Below are positions 34,161 to 41,441 of a stretch of DNA of 41,441 nucleotides, in pieces. The notes beneath the pieces are model-generated. The model searched no databases. It saw only the letters and a list, made by a program, of their open reading frames with translations, and was not told where the DNA came from. The DNA is from Bacteroidota bacterium. GTDB taxonomy: Bacteria; Bacteroidota; Bacteroidia; Flavobacteriales; Flavobacteriaceae. The position numbers and the translations under genes are program-made. Position 1 is the first letter of the stretch. Each line of letters starts with the position of its first letter. The stretch is taken from NCBI GenBank assembly GCA_027619415.1, contig JAQCFO010000015.1, forward strand, positions 1-41,441, given 5' to 3'.

Positions 34161-36239
34161 TTAGAGATTAATGTTAAATTTTATGTAAATAATTTTACCA
34201 GCTATGTTGCTAATGTTTTGAGGATCTTTGAAATCAAATATGTTTTTAACTCCATATCCAATTTGGTATTTTGTATATAAAGTTTTAGTCACATCCATAC
34301 TCCAAATCGAATAGGGATTTACAAAATTATCGTATTTATCAAGGGAATTATTTCCATTAGTATCAGAAAGACCGTATTTAGTCCTGTATGTTACCCTTAG
34401 ATTTGTTTCTAAATTCCATTTAGGAATATTATAAAAAATTTTAATATTTCCCATGTGACGAGATCTATTAAATAATCCAAAATAATCATTGCTATTCAAT
34501 TGAAAAGAAGGTGAAGAAGGGTTTAATCTAGCGTAAATGTTGCCGTTTTTAAACTGTATTTCCGTTTCTTTATCTTTCGCAATTAGCAACTGATAACCTC
34601 CCGAAATAGCAACATTATTGTTGATTTTCCATAAGGAATTAAGCTCAAGCCCTTCTGTAAAAACTCTTGCTATATTGTAATAACTAAATACGTTTTGTCC
34701 ATTTGTTTTTTGAGCAATTACTTGTGTGTCAATTAAATCTTTTATATCATTTCTAAAAAAGTTAATATCTAATTTAAATTTTGAAGATGGGGAGTAATTA
34801 ATACCAAAATTAAAACTAATGGCATTCTCAGCTTTTAGTTCATTATCAAAATTACTGATAGGAACGATAATGCTTGCTAATTGCCCCTCTGATTTTAATT
34901 GAGGAATAATTTTAGATACAGCATTATAGCCTAGAACAGTATATCCAAAAGTAGCATTACTGAAATTAAAATATAATTGTCTAAAATCAGGAGCCTTAAA
35001 GCCATATCCAATAGAACTTTTTATTGAAAAGTTATTGTTAATTTTAACTCTTATAGCTGCTTTAGGACTGAATTGAGAGTTATATACATTATGATTGTCA
35101 AATCTTGCCCCTAAAATCAGGCTAGTATTATTATTAAAATAACCGTCATATTGTATATAGGCGTAAGTAGAATTAAACTTAGGGGTGTCAATAAATTCAA
35201 CTCTATCTATTCTCTCACTTGTAAGGCCAATGCCTCCAATAAATGAATTTTGTTTATCTAGGCTAAAAGTGGATCTTAACTCAGGCTTGATTAAAACTTG
35301 ATCAAAAGAACTCTTACTAAATAGGTTCCCACTGATGTCATTCAAATATTCTTTTGCTTGGTATCGAGCTGTGTAGAATTCAAAAGTGCTTTTAATATTT
35401 TCATTAAAAGAATGGTCAATTTTAAAAAGATTAGTCCATTCATTTATTTCACTTTCTCCATTAAGCGATTTAGACACTACATTATTCTGAGTTTCTATAT
35501 AATTTTTAAATGAAGCCGTAAGTAAAATTTTTTCAGATATGTTATATGTTAATTTTGTATTTAATGTATGGTTTTTAAATGGCTCAACTGTCTGTTGAAA
35601 GTCCCCATCCAGTAAATCATACCCATCACTAATATGATTATTTATAAAGAACAGAATACCGAATTGTTTTATCTTAGTATTTAGATTAAAGCTTAAATCC
35701 TGGGAATTAAATGTGCTTAAACTATAATCTAGACTACTATTAAGTCCGTCTTTTGGCATTTTTGTTATTATATTAATTACGCCACCCAAAGCTTCACTTC
35801 CATAAAGACTAGATGAGGCCCCTTTTACCACTTCGATTTGTTGTACATTTCCTGTGTTGATTCTATTTAAATCTAATGTTCCGGCTGATCGCCCTATGAC
35901 TGGAAGCCCATCTATTAGAATCAATGTATATTGGCTATCTAATCCTTGTAATTGAATCCCCTCTCCTCCGCCAAAATCAGAAACAGTAATTAACCCCGTT
36001 TGCTCATTTAAAAGATCAGAGAGACGAATAGAATTCGTTGTTCTAATTTCTTTATTTAAAATAATTTGCGCCGGCAATGGTAAAGAGGAAAATTGTCTCT
36101 TTACTCTTGTAGCAGAAACAATGACTTGTTCAAGTTTTCTAATTTTAACACTATCATTTACCATTTTTTCTTTCTCTTGAGAATTAAGAGATTGAGAGTA
36201 AGTCAAAATTATTAAAATGATATAAAATTTATTAAGCAT
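34161..36239 (-). CDS. TonB-dependent receptor, HmuR-like
   Basis: A 692-residue outer-membrane receptor with signal peptide (to about 20), a TonB-box-like EQVIVSATRV (about 37-46), a plug domain with GIQLQGLDSQYTLILIDGLP and GSEALGGVINIITK, and a beta barrel ending in KFNINL. It has no carboxypeptidase-like N-terminal domain, unlike the receptor at 8610. Being in one unit with hmuY, haem is the likely substrate, although the plug is of a FepA/BtuB-like general type. It is divergent from the AraC-family gene and preceded by a good promoter at 36278-36309. Confidence 0.92.
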   Translation of the reverse strand: MLNKFYIILIILTYSQSLNSQEKEKMVNDSVKIRKLEQVIVSATRVKRQFSSLPLPAQIILNKEIRTTNSIRLSDLLNEQTGLITVSDFGGGEGIQLQGLDSQYTLILIDGLPVIGRSAGTLDLNRINTGNVQQIEVVKGASSSLYGSEALGGVINIITKMPKDGLNSSLDYSLSTFNSQDLSFNLNTKIKQFGILFFINNHISDGYDLLDGDFQQTVEPFKNHTLNTKLTYNISEKILLTASFKNYIETQNNVVSKSLNGESEINEWTNLFKIDHSFNENIKSTFEFYTARYQAKEYLNDISGNLFSKSSFDQVLIKPELRSTFSLDKQNSFIGGIGLTSERIDRVEFIDTPKFNSTYAYIQYDGYFNNNTSLILGARFDNHNVYNSQFSPKAAIRVKINNNFSIKSSIGYGFKAPDFRQLYFNFSNATFGYTVLGYNAVSKIIPQLKSEGQLASIIVPISNFDNELKAENAISFNFGINYSPSSKFKLDINFFRNDIKDLIDTQVIAQKTNGQNVFSYYNIARVFTEGLELNSLWKINNNVAISGGYQLLIAKDKETEIQFKNGNIYARLNPSSPSFQLNSNDYFGLFNRSRHMGNIKIFYNIPKWNLETNLRVTYRTKYGLSDTNGNNSLDKYDNFVNPYSIWSMDVTKTLYTKYQIGYGVKNIFDFKDPQNISNIAGKIIYIKFNINL

Positions 36240-36277
36240 TAAAAATTATATTCTTAATTAAAAATATTTAAAGACCT

Positions 36278-36309
36278 CAAAAATAGGTTATGAATTTTTA
36301 AAAAAACAA
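36278..36309 (-). promoter_or_regulatory. Promoter of the haem receptor-hmuY unit
   Basis: On the minus strand TTG (36309-36307) and TATTTTTG (36285-36278), an exact TAnnTTTG, are 21 bases apart. Transcription would start about 32 bases before the receptor ATG. The 196-base divergent gap has nothing else I recognise except the promoter of the regulator; I see no obvious Fur-box palindrome. Confidence 0.6.
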
Positions 36310-36364
36310 CCCTAAAAGAACTTTTAATGTCGATGAAAGAGTTAATCAAAAAAAAATTAATAAT

Positions 36365-36398
36365 TTTGAAAATTTAACAGATAATAATTTTACTTTTA
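36365..36398 (+). promoter_or_regulatory. Putative promoter of the AraC-family regulator
   Basis: TTTG at 36365-36368 and TACTTTTA at 36391-36398 are 22 bases apart, a fair match to the flavobacterial promoter pattern with A for G at the last -7 position. The start codon follows 37 bases later. It lies back to back with the receptor promoter, about 55 bases away. Confidence 0.45.
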
Positions 36399-36435
36399 AA
36401 GTATTTAAAAATCTTATTTATCCAATAATTATATT

Positions 36436-37323
36436 ATGAAGTATAATAATAAAAACATCGCAAAAGGGGCACCGGAAATTACAATTATTGATAAAGGGCT
36501 TATTTTTCTAAAACACATTAATAACTCAAACAATACGTTGATGTATAATTTTGAAATTGATAAAAGCTATATTCAATTTCATTTTTGTACAAAGGGTAAC
36601 TCAAAGTTTTTATTCAACGAAGGGTCTTACGTTTTTCCTTTAGTGAGTGATAAGTCTATTTTATTATTTAATCCTAACACAGAACTACCACTAAACTTGT
36701 TACTTACTTCAAATAGTTTAGTGTTGTCAGTATTAATTTCTGTTACAAAACTGCACGGTTTATTCTCAAATGAAGCTGCTCAAATTTCTTTTTTAAATGA
36801 GAATAATATAGGAAACAAGTTTTATAAGGATCAACCAATAGAACCGATGATTTCTATAGTGTTGAATCAAATGCTTAATCACTCAATTGATAGAAGTATG
36901 TATAAATTATATATCAGAAGTAAAGTGTTCGAATTAATAAGTCTTTATTTTAATAAAAAGAAGGAGTTGAGCGTTGAACAATGTCCTTTTTTGAATGACA
37001 ATAATAATATTAAAAAAATAAAAACCGCAAAAGATATAATTATTTCGAAAATGGTTGAACCACCAACATTAAATGAATTAGCAGCCGAAGTTAATATTAG
37101 CCTAAAGAAATTAAAAGAAGGTTTTAAACAAGTTTACGGATCTTCTGTTTATGGATTTTTATTAGACTATAAAATGGAAGTTTCAAAAAGTTTATTATCA
37201 TCAAAAGATTATAACGTTAATGAAGTCGCCTTAAAAGTAGGGTACAGTACAGCTTCACATTTTATTAATGCTTTCAAAAAAAAAAATGGAATTACACCAA
37301 AAAAATATTTGATGTCAATTTAA
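36436..37323 (+). CDS. AraC-family transcriptional regulator, PchR-like
   Basis: A 295-residue regulator. The C-terminal part holds two helix-turn-helix motifs: TLNELAAEVNISLKKLKEGF (211-230) and VNEVALKVGYSTASHFINAF (261-280), followed by GITPKKY. The N-terminal 170 residues form an effector-binding domain. The CPFLNDNNNIKKIKTAKDII stretch before the HTH is typical of Bacteroidota PchR-like regulators that sit next to TonB receptors and respond to siderophores or haem. Divergent orientation to the receptor/hmuY unit makes that unit its likely target. Whether it activates or represses, and the ligand, are inferred only. Confidence 0.92.
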   Translation: MKYNNKNIAKGAPEITIIDKGLIFLKHINNSNNTLMYNFEIDKSYIQFHFCTKGNSKFLFNEGSYVFPLVSDKSILLFNPNTELPLNLLLTSNSLVLSVLISVTKLHGLFSNEAAQISFLNENNIGNKFYKDQPIEPMISIVLNQMLNHSIDRSMYKLYIRSKVFELISLYFNKKKELSVEQCPFLNDNNNIKKIKTAKDIIISKMVEPPTLNELAAEVNISLKKLKEGFKQVYGSSVYGFLLDYKMEVSKSLLSSKDYNVNEVALKVGYSTASHFINAFKKKNGITPKKYLMSI

Positions 37324-37386
37324 ATTTCCAAAATTGACTTAACTTAACAAACTATATATTGCAATTAAATTAATATTATCAAAAAA

Positions 37387-38844
37387 ATGACTAAAAAGCT
37401 GGAAGCTAAAGCAAACTTATCTTTAAGAGCCAGGGTTTTTTTAGCAATGACTATTTTAATTATTACAGCATTTTTATTAATATCAATAATAACTATTCCG
37501 CAATTTAAATTACAGTCTGAAAACTATCACGAACTACGACTTGAAAGAAAAGAAGCTCAAATTCAAAGAAGTATTGCATATTTATTTAAGGAATCTAAAA
37601 AAAATGTAAGTAGAACTGAACTGGATTCAATTTTAGTAGAGAAAATGTATCAAATAGCAGATGTTCAAAGTGTTAACTTTAGTGTATACAGCCTTAAAGG
37701 AAACTTAATTAATTCAACATTACCTAAAAAAGATTTAAATAACATTGATTTAAATCTTTTAACAAGAATTTTAAAAAACACAGATTCAAAAACTATTGAA
37801 ATTACTCAAAAAGAAAACATTCAATATAGATCCTCCTTTTCTTTTATTTTAGACGATCAGTTTAATCCTTTGTGGATTTTAAATTTACCCTATTATGAGG
37901 ATGATAATTTAAACACTTATGAGTTAGATTCTTTTATAATTATTCTTTTAGAAGTTTACTTGTTTTTATTAATTCTATCTATTGTCATTTCCTATTTTGT
38001 TTCAGTATATATTACTAGAGCAATTTCTGAAATTGCTTTTAAGATGAAGCAAACAAGGCTTGACAAGACTAATACTAAAATCGAAATAAAAGCAAGGAGT
38101 AAAGAAGAATATATCCTAGTTAGTTCGTATAACAGAATGGTTGAAATGTTAGATGAAAGTGTAGAAAAATTATCAAAATCTAACAAGGAAGAAGCTTGGC
38201 GAGAAATGGCAAAGCAGGTAGCGCATGAAATTAAAAACCCGTTAACTCCAATGAGATTAAGTGTTCAGATTTTTCAAAGAACCTTTGATGTTAATGATGA
38301 AAATATTCATATTAAACTAGATGAATTCACACAAACATTAGTACAGCAAATAGACACCATGAGCTCTATAGCTTCAGCTTTTTCAAATTTTGCAAAAATG
38401 CCAGCTCAAACAGGAGAGAAAATAAATATAATTCAGACTATAAAATTGGCATTAGAAATTTTTAAAGAAAAACACATCAAGTTTAATTCTGACTATGATG
38501 ATGCTCAGGTTAGTATAGATAGAACACAAATAGTTAGAATTATTACAAATCTTATTAAAAATGCAATTGAAGCTTGCGATACTATAGAAAATCCTTTGAT
38601 TCAGGTTATTATAAAAAAGATAAAGGACAGAATTTTAATAGAAATTAAAGACAACGGAATAGGGATTTCAAAGGAGTTAAGTGAAAAAATATTTGAACCA
38701 AACTTTACAACTAAAAGTAGTGGAATGGGTTTAGGATTAGGAATGGTTCAGAATTTAGTTAATTCCTATGGAGGTAAAATAACTTTTAAGTCTAAAGTTA
38801 ATTCAGGCACTTCATTTACGATATCTTTCCCTATTTTAAAATAG
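37387..38844 (+). CDS. Sensor histidine kinase, NtrY/NtrB-like
   Basis: A 485-residue membrane histidine kinase: helix 1 at 17-37, a periplasmic sensor region at about 38-180, helix 2 at 182-209, a HAMP linker (about 210-262), and a kinase core. The phospho-acceptor is His280 in QVAHEIKNPLTPMRLS, whose KNPLTP form is typical of the NtrY/NtrB group. The N box is NLIKNAIEACD, and G boxes are DNGIGI and GMGLGLGMVQNL. No response regulator gene is adjacent, so its partner is elsewhere. It lies 63 bases after the AraC-family gene, and its stop codon lies inside the palindrome at 38826-38849. Confidence 0.94.
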   Translation: MTKKLEAKANLSLRARVFLAMTILIITAFLLISIITIPQFKLQSENYHELRLERKEAQIQRSIAYLFKESKKNVSRTELDSILVEKMYQIADVQSVNFSVYSLKGNLINSTLPKKDLNNIDLNLLTRILKNTDSKTIEITQKENIQYRSSFSFILDDQFNPLWILNLPYYEDDNLNTYELDSFIIILLEVYLFLLILSIVISYFVSVYITRAISEIAFKMKQTRLDKTNTKIEIKARSKEEYILVSSYNRMVEMLDESVEKLSKSNKEEAWREMAKQVAHEIKNPLTPMRLSVQIFQRTFDVNDENIHIKLDEFTQTLVQQIDTMSSIASAFSNFAKMPAQTGEKINIIQTIKLALEIFKEKHIKFNSDYDDAQVSIDRTQIVRIITNLIKNAIEACDTIENPLIQVIIKKIKDRILIEIKDNGIGISKELSEKIFEPNFTTKSSGMGLGLGMVQNLVNSYGGKITFKSKVNSGTSFTISFPILK

Positions 38845-38849
38845 GGAAA
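38826..38849. terminator. 24-bp perfect palindrome, possible bidirectional terminator
   Basis: TTTCCCTATTTT (38826-38837) is followed directly by its reverse complement (38838-38849). It contains the stop codon of the histidine kinase gene (38842-38844) and separates it from the convergent bacilliredoxin gene, which ends at 38869. A hairpin with a short loop would form in both transcripts, and the downstream plus strand is T-rich (TTATTTTATG). The position favours a terminator, but the U run is weak. Confidence 0.5.
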
Positions 38850-38868
38850 ATTATTTTATGACAGTAGA

Positions 38869-39279
38869 TTAACAGTGCTGGTTATAAGCTTGCCTAAGAT
38901 TATCACTAATTATTTCTGAAGATCTCCCTTCAATATGATGTCTTTCTAGCATATGAACTAATTCCCCATCTTTAAAAATAGCTATACATGGAGATGAAGG
39001 GGGAAACGGGATCATTAAGCTTCTAGCGGCATCGGTTGCTTCTTTATCAACACCAGCAAAAACAGTAAACAATTGTTCAGGTTTTTTATTATTATTTAAC
39101 GAATCCTTTACGCCTGGTCTTGCATTAGCCGCCGCACATCCACATACAGAATTAACAATTAATACTGCTGTTTTACTTTTAGAAATATGGGTTGTAACAT
39201 CGTTAGAGGTTGTTAATTCAACAAATCCTACAGAAGTAAGATCTTCTCTCATGGGCTTAACAAGTTCAGCTGGATACAT
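38869..39279 (-). CDS. BrxA/BrxB-family bacilliredoxin
   Basis: A 136-residue thioredoxin-fold protein of the YphP/YqiW (BrxA/BrxB) family. The active site is the unusual CxC motif, Cys46-Gly-Cys48, in NSVCGCAAANARPG, and further family marks are MYPAELVKPMREDL at the N-terminus and MIPFPPSSPCIAIFKDGELVHMLERH. In Firmicutes these proteins remove bacillithiol from protein cysteines; the natural thiol partner in flavobacteria is inferred by family only. It has its own promoter at 39298-39325 and is divergent from the TerB-DnaJ gene. Confidence 0.93.
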   Translation of the reverse strand: MYPAELVKPMREDLTSVGFVELTTSNDVTTHISKSKTAVLIVNSVCGCAAANARPGVKDSLNNNKKPEQLFTVFAGVDKEATDAARSLMIPFPPSSPCIAIFKDGELVHMLERHHIEGRSSEIISDNLRQAYNQHC

Positions 39280-39297
39280 AATTAATTATATTTTCAT

Positions 39298-39325
39298 CAA
39301 ATATAAGAAAGATCTTAAAAACAAA
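39298..39325 (-). promoter_or_regulatory. Promoter of the bacilliredoxin gene
   Basis: On the minus strand TTTG (39325-39322) and TATATTTG (39305-39298) are 16 bases apart. The start codon is 19 bases downstream of the -7 box. Sequence and spacing are the same as for the cvpA promoter, which strengthens both. Confidence 0.6.
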
Positions 39326-39346
39326 TCTATTTTAAAATGACATTTG

Positions 39347-39354
39347 TAGATTTG
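39347..39354 (+). promoter_or_regulatory. -7 element of the TerB-DnaJ gene
   Basis: TAGATTTG is an exact TAnnTTTG match, 17 bases before the start at 39372. No -33 TTTG is found at normal distance, so the evidence is partial. Confidence 0.4.
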
Positions 39355-39371
39355 TATGCTTAAAATATATT

Positions 39372-40088
39372 ATGTCAAAATGGTTACTTGCTTTAATAGG
39401 CTATAGTTTTTTTAGATTTCCAGGAGCAATAATTGGATATTTTTTGGGAAGTATAACAGAAAATATTAGTTTCAATAAATTTAAAAATACAAATCTTAAT
39501 AGTATTTCAACTAAAGAATTCGAGTTAAATTTATTAGCGCTAGCATCTGTAGTAATTAAAGCAGATGGCAAAGTTACAAAGCAAGAATTGGATTTTGTGA
39601 GAGCTTATTTTGTTTCTGCCTACGGAAAAGAAAGGGCCAATACAACTTTTAAGATTTTTAATGATAGTCTTAAAAACATAGAAATATCTCCATTAAAAAT
39701 TTCAGCTTTATTTAATTCTGCCCTTAACTATGAAAGTAGAATTCAAGTCATACATTTTTTGTTTGGAATTGCTAAAGCTGACGGAAAGGTTAGTACTTTA
39801 GAAATTAAAAAACTACTAGAATTCTCAAATTTATTAAGGCTTTCTTATGCAGATTTTCTTAGTATTAAAGCAATGTTTATTAATGAAGTTGGCGGAGCTT
39901 ATAGAATATTAGAAATTGAAAAATCTGCAACAAATCAACAAATAAAAAGAGCCTATAGAGATTTAGCGAAAAAACATCACCCAGATAAAGTTCAGCATTT
40001 GGGAACAGCATATGTAAAGGCTGCCAAAGATAAATTTCAAAAAATTCAAGAAGCATATGAAAGAATTAAACAAGAAAGAGGATTTTAA
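39372..40088 (+). CDS. TerB/DjlA-type membrane J-domain co-chaperone
   Basis: A 238-residue protein with one N-terminal membrane segment (about 3-27, with GAIIGYFLG), a TerB-like helical domain (about 48-160, with VVIKADGKVTKQELDFVRAYF and a second IAKADGKVSTLEIKKL copy), and a C-terminal J domain (about 175-238) with the HPD motif in KKHHPDKV. This domain order is that of DjlA, an inner-membrane co-chaperone that stimulates DnaK. The client is not known. The gene leads a plus-strand run with the HupE-like and dCMP deaminase genes. Confidence 0.93.
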   Translation: MSKWLLALIGYSFFRFPGAIIGYFLGSITENISFNKFKNTNLNSISTKEFELNLLALASVVIKADGKVTKQELDFVRAYFVSAYGKERANTTFKIFNDSLKNIEISPLKISALFNSALNYESRIQVIHFLFGIAKADGKVSTLEIKKLLEFSNLLRLSYADFLSIKAMFINEVGGAYRILEIEKSATNQQIKRAYRDLAKKHHPDKVQHLGTAYVKAAKDKFQKIQEAYERIKQERGF

Positions 40089-40121
40089 TTTAGTTTTTGT
40101 AGTTTTAAAATAGCGTTTATC

Positions 40122-40694
40122 ATGCAAGATTTTCTTTTTTATTTTGAATTAGGACTGTTACACGTTTTAGACTGGAACGCATATGATCATTTGTTATTTC
40201 TAGCAGCTTTAACTCTGCCATTTTCATTTAAAGATTTTAAAATGATATTTTGGCTAGTTACTTTATTTACAATTGGCCATACGTTTTCACTGATTTTGTC
40301 TGCTTTTGAATTATATAATCCACCTGAAAAAATAATTGAGCTTTTAATCCCAGTAACAATTTCAGCAACAGCTCTTATTAACATCGTAAAAATCAATAAA
40401 ATTAATTCAAGAAAAATCTTAGAATTAAATTTTTCTTTATTTTTTGGACTAATTCATGGATTTGGTTTTGGAAATTATTTTAATCAAATTACTTTTCCTG
40501 TTGACTCTAAATTAAATCCATTATTGGGATTCGCAACTGGTGTAGAGTTTTCACAATTAATTATTGTATTGGCAATTTTGTTTATTAATTTGGCAATATT
40601 AAAATGGAATTCACTTTATTTATCAAAATATATAATTACGGGGTCAATTATTATTATTCTTGCTTCAACAAGTTTAATTTTAAAAATGTTGTAA
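40122..40694 (+). CDS. HupE/UreJ-like membrane protein
   Basis: A 190-residue protein with about six membrane helices. The HupE/UreJ marks are visible: HVLDWNAYDHLLFLAALT at the N-terminus, TIGHTFSLILSAF, a FGLIHGFGFGNYF helix, and GFATGVEFSQ near the C-terminus. Conserved histidines and an Asp in these helices may bind nickel or another metal ion. HupE/UreJ proteins are nickel permeases or accessory proteins in some bacteria, but no hydrogenase or urease gene is near, so the substrate is open. It ends one base before the dCMP deaminase gene. Confidence 0.87.
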   Translation: MQDFLFYFELGLLHVLDWNAYDHLLFLAALTLPFSFKDFKMIFWLVTLFTIGHTFSLILSAFELYNPPEKIIELLIPVTISATALINIVKINKINSRKILELNFSLFFGLIHGFGFGNYFNQITFPVDSKLNPLLGFATGVEFSQLIIVLAILFINLAILKWNSLYLSKYIITGSIIIILASTSLILKML

Positions 40695-40695
40695 A

Positions 40696-41121
40696 ATGGA
40701 AGAGAAAAAACAAAAAAAATATGACATAGCTTACTTGAAAATGGCTTTAGAGTGGGCGAAGTTATCTCACTGTAAAAGAAGACAAGTGGGGGCTTTAATT
40801 GTAAAAGATAAAATGATCATTTCTGATGGATATAATGGAACTCCCACTGGTTTTGAAAACATTTGTGAGGACGATGAAAATTACACTAAGTGGTATGTTC
40901 TTCATGCAGAAGCGAATGCTATTATGAAAGTTTCTGCTTCAACTCAATCAAGCAAAGGGGCTACATTGTATATTACTCTTTCTCCATGCAAGGAATGTAG
41001 TAAACTTATTTTTCAATCAGGAATTAACAGGTTAGTTTATCATACAGAATACAAGGACAGATCAGGGTTAGATTTTTTAATAAAATCAGGAATAGAGATT
41101 TCTCACATACAAAATTTTTAA
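40696..41121 (+). CDS. dCMP deaminase family protein
   Basis: A 141-residue zinc deaminase. The catalytic site is His70-Ala-Glu72 in LHAEANAI and Cys98-x-x-Cys101 in SPCKECSKL. The substrate region has GYNGTPTGFENICED, the loop found in deoxycytidylate deaminases, which make dUMP for thymidylate synthesis. Length and motif order are normal. The ATG is one base after the HupE-like stop, so they are coupled. The 3' end overlaps the minus-strand small membrane protein gene by four bases. Confidence 0.94.
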   Translation: MEEKKQKKYDIAYLKMALEWAKLSHCKRRQVGALIVKDKMIISDGYNGTPTGFENICEDDENYTKWYVLHAEANAIMKVSASTQSSKGATLYITLSPCKECSKLIFQSGINRLVYHTEYKDRSGLDFLIKSGIEISHIQNF

Positions 41122-41309
41122 CTTTTAGTTTTATCTTTTATTTTTTTAGATAAATGAAGAATGGTTAAAAGAATAATCGCGCAAGAACATGCCAGTACAC
41201 CAATTAAAGCGATTTTGCTATCGTTAGAATAAATGTTTTCAAGATTCAATTTACTTATATTGAAGACTAGTAAAATAGTTGCTAATATTAAAAAAATATA
41301 ATTTTTCAT
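41118..41309 (-). CDS. Small two-helix membrane protein, unknown
   Basis: A 63-residue protein with two membrane helices (about 4-18 and 34-53), the second rich in small residues (IGVLACSCAIILL), and a basic C-terminus (HLSKKIKDKTKS) that probably faces the cytoplasm. It has no recognised domain. I have the impression of similar short proteins next to dCMP deaminase in other flavobacteria, which supports a real gene, but this is recall only. It overlaps dCMP deaminase by four bases in convergent orientation. Confidence 0.6.
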   Translation of the reverse strand: MKNYIFLILATILLVFNISKLNLENIYSNDSKIALIGVLACSCAIILLTILHLSKKIKDKTKS

Positions 41310-41314
41310 AAAAA

Positions 41315-41441
41315 TTAAAATAAACCTTGGATATTACTTGTAAATAATTTTACTGCTATAGCCAATAACACAGGTTCTGTCGCATCTAATGTAAGGAAAA
41401 AATCAAATTTTTTATATTTACAACAAAAAAGATGTTCAAAG
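41315..41441 (-). CDS. Possible C-terminal end of a gene running in from the right edge
   Basis: On the minus strand an open frame of 41 codons enters from the window edge and stops at 41315-41317, five bases before the start of the 63-residue protein, which is operon-like spacing. The visible end includes LDATEPVLLAIAVKLF. I do not recognise it. A competing reading is a plus-strand gene start at 41432, since TATATTTA at 41413-41420 resembles a -7 box. The fragment is too short to decide. Confidence 0.25.
   Translation of the reverse strand, partial: FEHLFCCKYKKFDFFLTLDATEPVLLAIAVKLFTSNIQGLF

Noticed and set aside
1-41441. Search for defence systems, toxin-antitoxin pairs, insertion sequences, prophage genes, tRNA and rRNA.
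   Set aside because: All genes but a few short unknowns are housekeeping or envelope genes, gaps are short, and no terminal repeats, integrases or clover-leaf sequences were seen by eye.

Overview
The window reads as a gene-dense, very AT-rich chromosome segment from a flavobacterium (Bacteroidota, Flavobacteriales), probably a marine lineage with a compact genome. The evidence is the Bat aerotolerance operon, a HmuY/TonB-receptor haem locus, the Bacteroidota forms of LspA, IleS and the TraR/DksA-like protein, -7 elements of the TAnnTTTG type, and almost no recognisable Shine-Dalgarno sequences. I see no insertion sequence, phage gene, CRISPR array, restriction system, tRNA or rRNA. No gap between genes exceeds about 200 bases. 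The placement below order level is inference.

Layout. 1-3168 (minus): start of an M23 peptidase lipoprotein, a DUF3108 envelope protein and UvrC. 3228-4111 (plus): a DUF3784 membrane protein coupled to 5-formyl-THF cyclo-ligase. 4108-8549 (minus): LspA, a TraR/DksA-like regulator and IleS. 8610-14382 (minus): a haem/haemoglobin-type TonB receptor overlapping RecO, then NADP-type glutamate dehydrogenase and a cystathionine gamma-synthase/lyase. 14461-18139 (plus): an ArsC-like protein, a lipoprotein cytochrome c with a DUF1080 protein, and the tightly packed yicC-gmk-nadD set.

18249-27085 (plus) is the central feature: a complete bat operon of MoxR ATPase, DUF58 protein, a two-TM Bat-associated protein, BatA, BatB, BatC, BatD and BatE. 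The members overlap or nearly touch. MoxR and the VWA proteins should form an ATPase/metal-binding module, with BatC, BatD and BatE as TPR and envelope partners. BatC carries a 14-copy 12-bp tandem repeat coding for an Asp/Lys linker, and a 10-bp inverted repeat overlaps the putative operon promoter.

27065-30600: CvpA (minus), an unknown 118-residue protein and PheS (plus), GpsA (minus), a hairpin terminator, and a four-helix membrane protein (minus). 30644-36239 (minus): a haem-uptake transcription unit of TonB receptor and HmuY, followed by a serine hydrolase and an orphan double-ATPase ABC protein, divergent from an AraC-family regulator (36436-37323, plus). 37387-41441: a NtrY-like orphan histidine kinase, a BrxA/B-type bacilliredoxin (minus), a TerB-DnaJ membrane co-chaperone, a HupE/UreJ-like membrane protein, a dCMP deaminase, and a small membrane protein (minus) at the right edge.

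I found no wholly new multi-gene system. The items most worth checking are the BatC repeat, the operator-like palindrome in front of the bat operon, convergent genes that overlap without a terminator (especially pheS/gpsA), the hairpin that ends on a start codon inside the haem unit, and several genes with no assigned role.
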